A stretch of 37,378 nucleotides of DNA. Origin: Halobacteriales archaeon QS_8_65_32 (GTDB lineage Archaea > Halobacteriota > Halobacteria > Halobacteriales > Halococcaceae). Under the pieces are notes generated by a model. The model had not been told where the DNA came from. It saw only the letters and a program-made list of their open reading frames with translations, and did no database searches. Location of the stretch: positions 1-37,378 of the forward strand of contig PXRY01000127.1 in NCBI GenBank assembly GCA_003022925.1, given 5' to 3'. Below, one piece after another: positions 33,646-37,378 of this stretch; the first letter of the stretch is position 1; the number at the start of each line of letters is the position of its first letter. The translations under genes were made by a program, and so were the position numbers.

Positions 33646-34974
33646 ATGACCAACGGCCAGGGACCGGTTCCGTCTTCTGCGGACGCTCTTTCCCGCGGTG
33701 TGCTGCTCATCGGAGCTGGAGTGTTACTCCTCGTTGGAACGCTCACGATCAGTGCAGTGACGGCTCCTGCTATCGGTACCTCGGATCACGACGCCCAACC
33801 GAAACGAACGCTCGTCGGCTCACAGGGAGGTGGGACGGGGTGGCATCAGTACGGGGGCGTCTACCTACTGAACGGAAGCGACATCGTCTGGCGCGAAGAC
33901 AGCGCGGACAGCTACTTCGACGTGACGAAAACCGAGAACGGAACGATCCTGGCGGGGTTCATGAACGGCGGGTACGACGCCTGTGGACCGTACGAATCAC
34001 CGTGTACGCGCACTGGATTCCGGGCGATCGACCCCCAGCCCATTCCCCGAGTTATCGGCGAGTACGGGATTCCAGTGCGAACGAACAAAAACAGCGAGGT
34101 ACACGACGTCGAGCGGCTCGACTCCGGTGAAGTCCTCCTAACTGATATGGAAAACGAGCGGATCTTCACCGTAGAAGACGGCGAAGTCACCTGGCAGTGG
34201 AACGCGAGTTCGTTCTACGACGCCCCGGACGACCCCACAACGACCGACTGGCTCCATATCAACGACGTCGACGCCATCAGTGAACAACGATACCTCGTTT
34301 CCGTTAGAAACGCCAATCAACTCCTCGTCGTCGAGCGAGGGGCGGGCGTCGTGGAGGTCATCAACGAGGATCGGTCCAACGAGAACGACGGGAACTGCCG
34401 ACAGTCCGGCCAACTGCGTGATACCGATGGCGATGGTGACGTCCGCTGTGGGGACCCGTCAACTCTCAGTCACCAACATAATCCCCAGTGGCTCGGCGAG
34501 AACGCGGTGCTGGTCGCCGATAGCGAGAACGGCCGCGTCGTCGAACTTCACAACCGGAGCGGCGAGTGGACCGTCGCGTGGCAACTACAAGAGGCAGGCG
34601 GGGTCGGACTCTACTGGCCCCGCGACGCCGATCGGCTCCCGAACGGGAACACGCTCGTCACCGATACGCTCAACAGACGAGTCGTTGAGGTGAATGAATC
34701 GGGTGCTGTCGTCTGGAGTCATGAAACGGAGCGGATCCCTTACGAAGCGGATCGACTCCCGGCTGGCGAATCGGTTGGTGGCCCGACGTACAGCGATGCC
34801 GGAACGGACACGCGCCGTACCGATTCGGATATCCCTCTACTCTCGCCCCTGCTCGTTGGGATACAGGCCGTGTATCCGAGCCTCCCGATCTGGTTCGACG
34901 AGCCGCAGCTCTTGTTGACGCTCGTCTCGCTTGGCTGTGTTCTCAGTGGGATGGTCGCCAGATTTCGTGAATGA
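33646..34974 (+). CDS. Membrane-anchored arylsulfotransferase-like (ASST) beta-propeller protein
   Basis: A 442-residue protein with a hydrophobic helix at each end: GVLLIGAGVLLLVGTLTISAV (about residues 20-40) and LLLTLVSLGCVLSGMVARF at the C-terminus, so most of it probably faces outside. The body is built of beta-propeller-like repeats: VYLLNGSDIVWREDS, VHDVERLDSGEVLLTDMEN, IFTVEDGEVTWQW, LVADSENGRVVELHNRSGEWTVAWQL and LPNGNTLVTDTLNRRVVEV. These fit the arylsulfotransferase/PQQ-like family (Arylsulfotran_2). Enzymatic activity and substrate are uncertain. GAGGGA 6 nt before the ATG at 33646 supports this start; an earlier in-frame GTG/ATG lies 54 bases upstream. Stand-alone gene. Confidence 0.75.
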   Translation: MTNGQGPVPSSADALSRGVLLIGAGVLLLVGTLTISAVTAPAIGTSDHDAQPKRTLVGSQGGGTGWHQYGGVYLLNGSDIVWREDSADSYFDVTKTENGTILAGFMNGGYDACGPYESPCTRTGFRAIDPQPIPRVIGEYGIPVRTNKNSEVHDVERLDSGEVLLTDMENERIFTVEDGEVTWQWNASSFYDAPDDPTTTDWLHINDVDAISEQRYLVSVRNANQLLVVERGAGVVEVINEDRSNENDGNCRQSGQLRDTDGDGDVRCGDPSTLSHQHNPQWLGENAVLVADSENGRVVELHNRSGEWTVAWQLQEAGGVGLYWPRDADRLPNGNTLVTDTLNRRVVEVNESGAVVWSHETERIPYEADRLPAGESVGGPTYSDAGTDTRRTDSDIPLLSPLLVGIQAVYPSLPIWFDEPQLLLTLVSLGCVLSGMVARFRE

Positions 34975-35129
34975 GAACACCCTGGATACTGCAATGCGTT
35001 TGGTAGACCACAGACGAATGTATCGTCGTTCGACTCTAGCTCGAAAGTCACCGCGGCTGACCATTCGATGACGGCGGGCATGATTCCCCGGCTCGCGTGG
35101 AGCGTGCTCGCTCCGCGTTTACACCGACC

Positions 35130-35378
35130 GACGGCGTCAACGACGCGCCAGCACTGATCCGCGCCGACGTAGGGATCGCGATCGGATCGGGGACCGACGT
35201 CGCCGTCGAATCGGCGGACATGATTCTCGTCCAGAACAGCCCGCTCAATGTAGTGCGGTTAATCAAGCTCAGCCGCAAGAGCTATCGAAAAATGCAGGAG
35301 AACCTCGTCTGGGCGGCCGGATATAATATCTTTACCGTCCCGCTGGCAGCAGGAATCTTAGCTTCGGTCGGAATCTCA
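35130..35378 (+). pseudogene. P-type metal ATPase, internal fragment
   Basis: Eighty-odd codons match the hinge and following membrane helix of heavy-metal (P1B) ATPases: [47 protein letters not shown]. Everything before the DGVNDAP hinge, including the phosphorylated Asp and metal-binding CPC helix, is absent, and the C-terminal helices stop after [11 protein letters not shown]. The frame then runs into unrelated VPHKAPG and stops at 35402. The upstream 155 bases to the ASST gene hold no matching sequence. This is a relic, probably left by deletion or transposition. Copper is the likeliest old substrate by family, but this is not proven. Confidence 0.88.
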
Positions 35379-35561
35379 GTACCTCACAAAGCTCCCGGTT
35401 AATTCCTTCTGAAGCGTGAACTCGATGGAAAGAATGGTGCCGAGCAATTGCTGAGGAGAGCGATTCGACACTGTGGGAACCGAACCTGTCGCAGCCGGCG
35501 GCATTCCGCCGCCGACGCGACGGCGTTACCACTCACCGAGCAGGCGTTCCTGGTCGGTAGA

Positions 35562-35810
35562 TTACCGCTCGAAGCGGTCGTCGGGCGGTTTGTTCGCGGG
35601 GACGGCGCGCCGCACCGCGAGCGCCGTCTCCACTGCTCGCCGCACCATCCCGAGGAACTCGTCAAATCGCCACGGCCAGAGGCGTCGCGCGCCTTGGCGC
35701 GGCGACGCCACGTACTCCCAGTGCAGATACCGCCAGGCGCTCTGGAGAAGGAAGCTCACCAAGACGTACAGGAACCGCACCGCCGGGTTCTGCGTCGTCG
35801 TACTGCTTCC
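35562..35810 (-). pseudogene. Transposase, C-terminal remnant
   Basis: Reverse-strand reading gives FLYVLVSFLLQSAWRYLHWEYV, then an Arg/Trp stretch RRLWPWRFDEFLGMVRRAVETALAVRRAV and the end PANKPPDDRFER. The upstream part in the same frame reads STTTQNPAVR, a sequence context familiar from haloarchaeal IS4-superfamily transposases. Only about 80 residues of an expected 400 or so remain, so it is inactive. I could not find terminal inverted repeats or a target duplication. The 183 bases between this and the ATPase fragment (35379-35561) contain no gene, only a GC hairpin cggcgg/ccgccg near 35500. Family assignment is tentative. Confidence 0.7.
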
Positions 35811-35869
35811 GGTTCTGTCGAGGAGTTCAGGATCGACTCAGCGACGCTTGGATTCGAAGGCGAAAAAGG

Positions 35870-36703
35870 GGTGTCGCGATCGTCGCAGTCGAAACCGCTC
35901 CTGCTACTCCCAGCGGTTTAGCTGAAATCGGTGTATACGCCAAGTTCAGTGAACACGCCGACGTTGATGGCGATGGTAAGGTAACCTTAGACGTGCAATA
36001 CGACGAGAGGGCTGTTGAGGAAGCGGGTGTCAACGAGAGTACTCTCCAACTCTATGAGTTCAAGAATGGCAGATGGAGGAGGGTCGAGACCAGTTCGGTT
36101 GACACCGCTGCAAGCATTGTTTCGGGGACCGTCAGCAACCTCCCTGAGGAAGAACGGTACGGCACCACAGACTTTGAAAAGGGACGGGTCGTCGCTCTAT
36201 TCGGCACATCCGACAGTGACGATGGAACAGGCGGCGACGATGAGGAGGGCACTGAGGATAATGAGAGTTCGCAGACTGATACGACGTGAACACTAGCGAC
36301 CTCGACGAAGGGGACGGTCCAATCCTCAACGACAGAGACGGTCCAGTCAGAATCGACACAAGCAACCACTGAAACATCGATAGCAGTGGGAACAGCATCT
36401 GAAACCGATACTTCAACATCTGAGAGGGTTGCCATGGCGACAACGGCTGGAACCGGGACCGAAACGACTGAGGATACAACGACGGAGACAGCACGATCTG
36501 AGAGGTCCGAAGCTTCGGGTACAGACACGACTCCTAACAGGACTACAACGAATGCACAGGACGCGACTTCTGATACGACTGCAACAGCTACATAAAATGA
36601 GAGTGAAGGAACCGGAACTTCGACGACTGGTCCTGGTTTCGGTGTCATAGCAGCTATCATCGCGCTTGCCGCTACTGCGATGCTCGCCGCTCGCCGTACC
36701 TGA
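35870..36703 (+). pseudogene. PGF-CTERM surface protein, C-terminal half with two nonsense codons
   Basis: One reading frame runs through the whole region. It opens GVAIVAVETAPATPSG, then VYAKFSEHADVDGDGKVTLDVQYDERAVEEAGVNESTLQLYEF and VSNLPEEERYGTTDFEKGRVVALFGTSD, a beta-rich domain common in haloarchaeal secreted proteins. It continues as a Thr/Ser/Glu-rich stalk. The end is TTGPGFGVIAAIIALAATAMLAARRT, a PGF-CTERM sorting tail: PGF at 36632-36640, a membrane helix and terminal Arg residues, the expected substrate of archaeosortase A. In-frame stops occur at TGA 36287-36289 and TAA 36593-36595, each one base from a sense codon. The 5' half is missing, replaced by the transposase and ATPase debris. 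A dead gene is the best reading. Confidence 0.82.
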
Positions 36704-36727
36704 GAGAGAGCTTGCCGTAATAATTGA

Positions 36728-37033
36728 ATGGTTCCTATAACTGGGGTGTCTTCACAAGCACTCTGGAGACTCTTGCTGGCGAACGCGAGTGTTCAGAAGG
36801 AAATCCTTCCTGACAAACAATCAGAAACCCCTGCACATTATGTCCTAACTCCCGTCATCAGAAGTATGATCCCCCGTAATACGCTCGTCCGCTTCTACGA
36901 GGACGAAGACCGCCGTCGGATATTCCTCACTGGCGAGGAGATCGAAGATGACCTTCTCGACGCTACCATCGAAGAACTTCGATCGCTCCCGAAGCCACAT
37001 CTTGAGACCGGCGGTGAGGAGGCCTCCGCCTAA
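36728..37033 (+). CDS. Hypothetical protein
   Basis: A 101-residue, mostly polar protein. Its second half (RNTLVRFYEDEDRRRIFLTGEEIEDDLLDATIEELRSL) has acidic, haloarchaeal-like composition and high third-position GC, so it is probably coding. The first half is less typical. No motif that I recognise. It begins 24 bases after the PGF-CTERM tail and may be unrelated to it. A reverse-strand open frame of similar size covers the same bases but looks less protein-like. Confidence 0.5.
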   Translation: MVPITGVSSQALWRLLLANASVQKEILPDKQSETPAHYVLTPVIRSMIPRNTLVRFYEDEDRRRIFLTGEEIEDDLLDATIEELRSLPKPHLETGGEEASA

Positions 37034-37174
37034 ACGAATCCGAGCATTGTTCGCGAGAAATTCGACATAGCCAAGCAGTGAAGCACGACCTCGTATTCGA
37101 TCCAAGCGCCGACGATAACGACTACCGCCGACAATAAAGGAGGCGTCGACCCTCGCTGTCTCTAAAAAAACCTC

Positions 37175-37182
37175 CATATACT
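37175..37182 (+). promoter_or_regulatory. TATA-like promoter of the PfkB-type gene
   Basis: catatact lies 29-36 nt before the ATG at 37211, near the position expected for a leaderless start. The surrounding sequence, 37034-37210, is otherwise without a gene. Confidence 0.4.
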
Positions 37183-37210
37183 CAAGACGCCCACCCCACT
37201 GGTACGCTTG

Positions 37211-37378
37211 ATGCCGTCGTTAGATGTCATTACGGTTGGGAGTGCCGTCATCGACCACATCTATACACTCTCGAATCTAACCCGAACCCGACGGCGGCGC
37301 GTTCGTTCGTAGCTATACTACCGCTGCCGGTGGCGTCGCCGCGAACGTCGCCTCCGCACTCGCTGAACTGGAGCGCGA
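37211..37378 (+). pseudogene. PfkB-family sugar kinase, N-terminus, frameshifted and cut by window edge
   Basis: The frame opens MPSLDVITVGSAVIDHIYTLSNL and then hits a stop. Adding or removing one base near 37280 restores PEPDGGAFVRSYTTAAGG followed by VAANVASALAEL. The restored reading contains the PfkB (ribokinase/phosphofructokinase-like) N-terminal signature with the conserved Gly-Gly and Asn of the sugar-binding region. A one-base insertion (an extra A in tctaaccc) is the simplest lesion. The rest of the gene lies beyond the right edge. It may be a pseudogene or a single sequencing error. Substrate class (ribose, fructose, adenosine) cannot be told. Confidence 0.7.

Noticed and set aside
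36845-37177. Reverse-strand open frame opposite the hypothetical gene at 36728-37033.
   Set aside because: Less acidic, no motif; forward frame has better composition, though neither is certain.

Overview
The window is chromosomal DNA from a haloarchaeon (class Halobacteria). The support is a GC-rich sequence encoding strongly acidic proteins, TATA boxes about 27 nt upstream of start codons (leaderless transcription), Tat/lipobox secretion signals, a PGF-CTERM tail, a UPF0058 protein, and a complex I operon with nuoCD fused, nuoJ split in two, and no nuoEFG. I could not assign a genus. I saw no tRNA, rRNA or CRISPR array and no intact insertion sequence.

Layout. 1-0.5 kb: decayed HicA-type toxin end joined to a cluster of short perfect hairpins. 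0.5-4 kb: 3-hydroxyacyl-CoA dehydrogenase, a second hairpin cluster lodged inside a structured repeat, a zinc alcohol dehydrogenase and a wrecked aldehyde dehydrogenase. 4.3-7.7 kb: four-gene ABC importer of the glycine betaine/choline (OpuB/OsmF) type. 7.9-11.5 kb: small zinc-ribbon protein and menF-menD (menaquinone synthesis). 11.9-12.6 kb: a ribbon-helix-helix protein and a UPF0058 protein. 12.9-19.1 kb: nuoJ1-J2-K-L-M-N, reverse strand. 19.1-27.1 kb: genes not expected inside a nuo operon, namely a PRC-barrel-like protein, an NAD kinase-inositol monophosphatase fusion, two small membrane/SHOCT proteins and a PotDABC-like ABC importer. 27.5-31.9 kb: nuoA-B-CD-H-I, reverse strand. 32.2-35 kb: aldo/keto reductase and a membrane-anchored arylsulfotransferase-like protein. 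35-37.4 kb: gene debris (P-type ATPase piece, transposase tail, PGF-CTERM protein with nonsense codons), a hypothetical gene and a frameshifted PfkB-type sugar kinase start cut by the window edge.

How it fits together. MenF/MenD make the menaquinone that complex I (NuoA-N, electron input not by NuoEFG) reduces, so the middle of the window is mostly respiratory. The two importers serve osmoprotectant and polyamine-like or other organic solute uptake. The nuo genes, usually one block in haloarchaea, are split here by about 8.4 kb, and one of the two structured repeats sits next to the break. The most unusual material is non-coding: arrays of perfect triloop hairpins whose linkers are conserved while the stems differ, one array nested in a structured repeat whose other copy lacks it.
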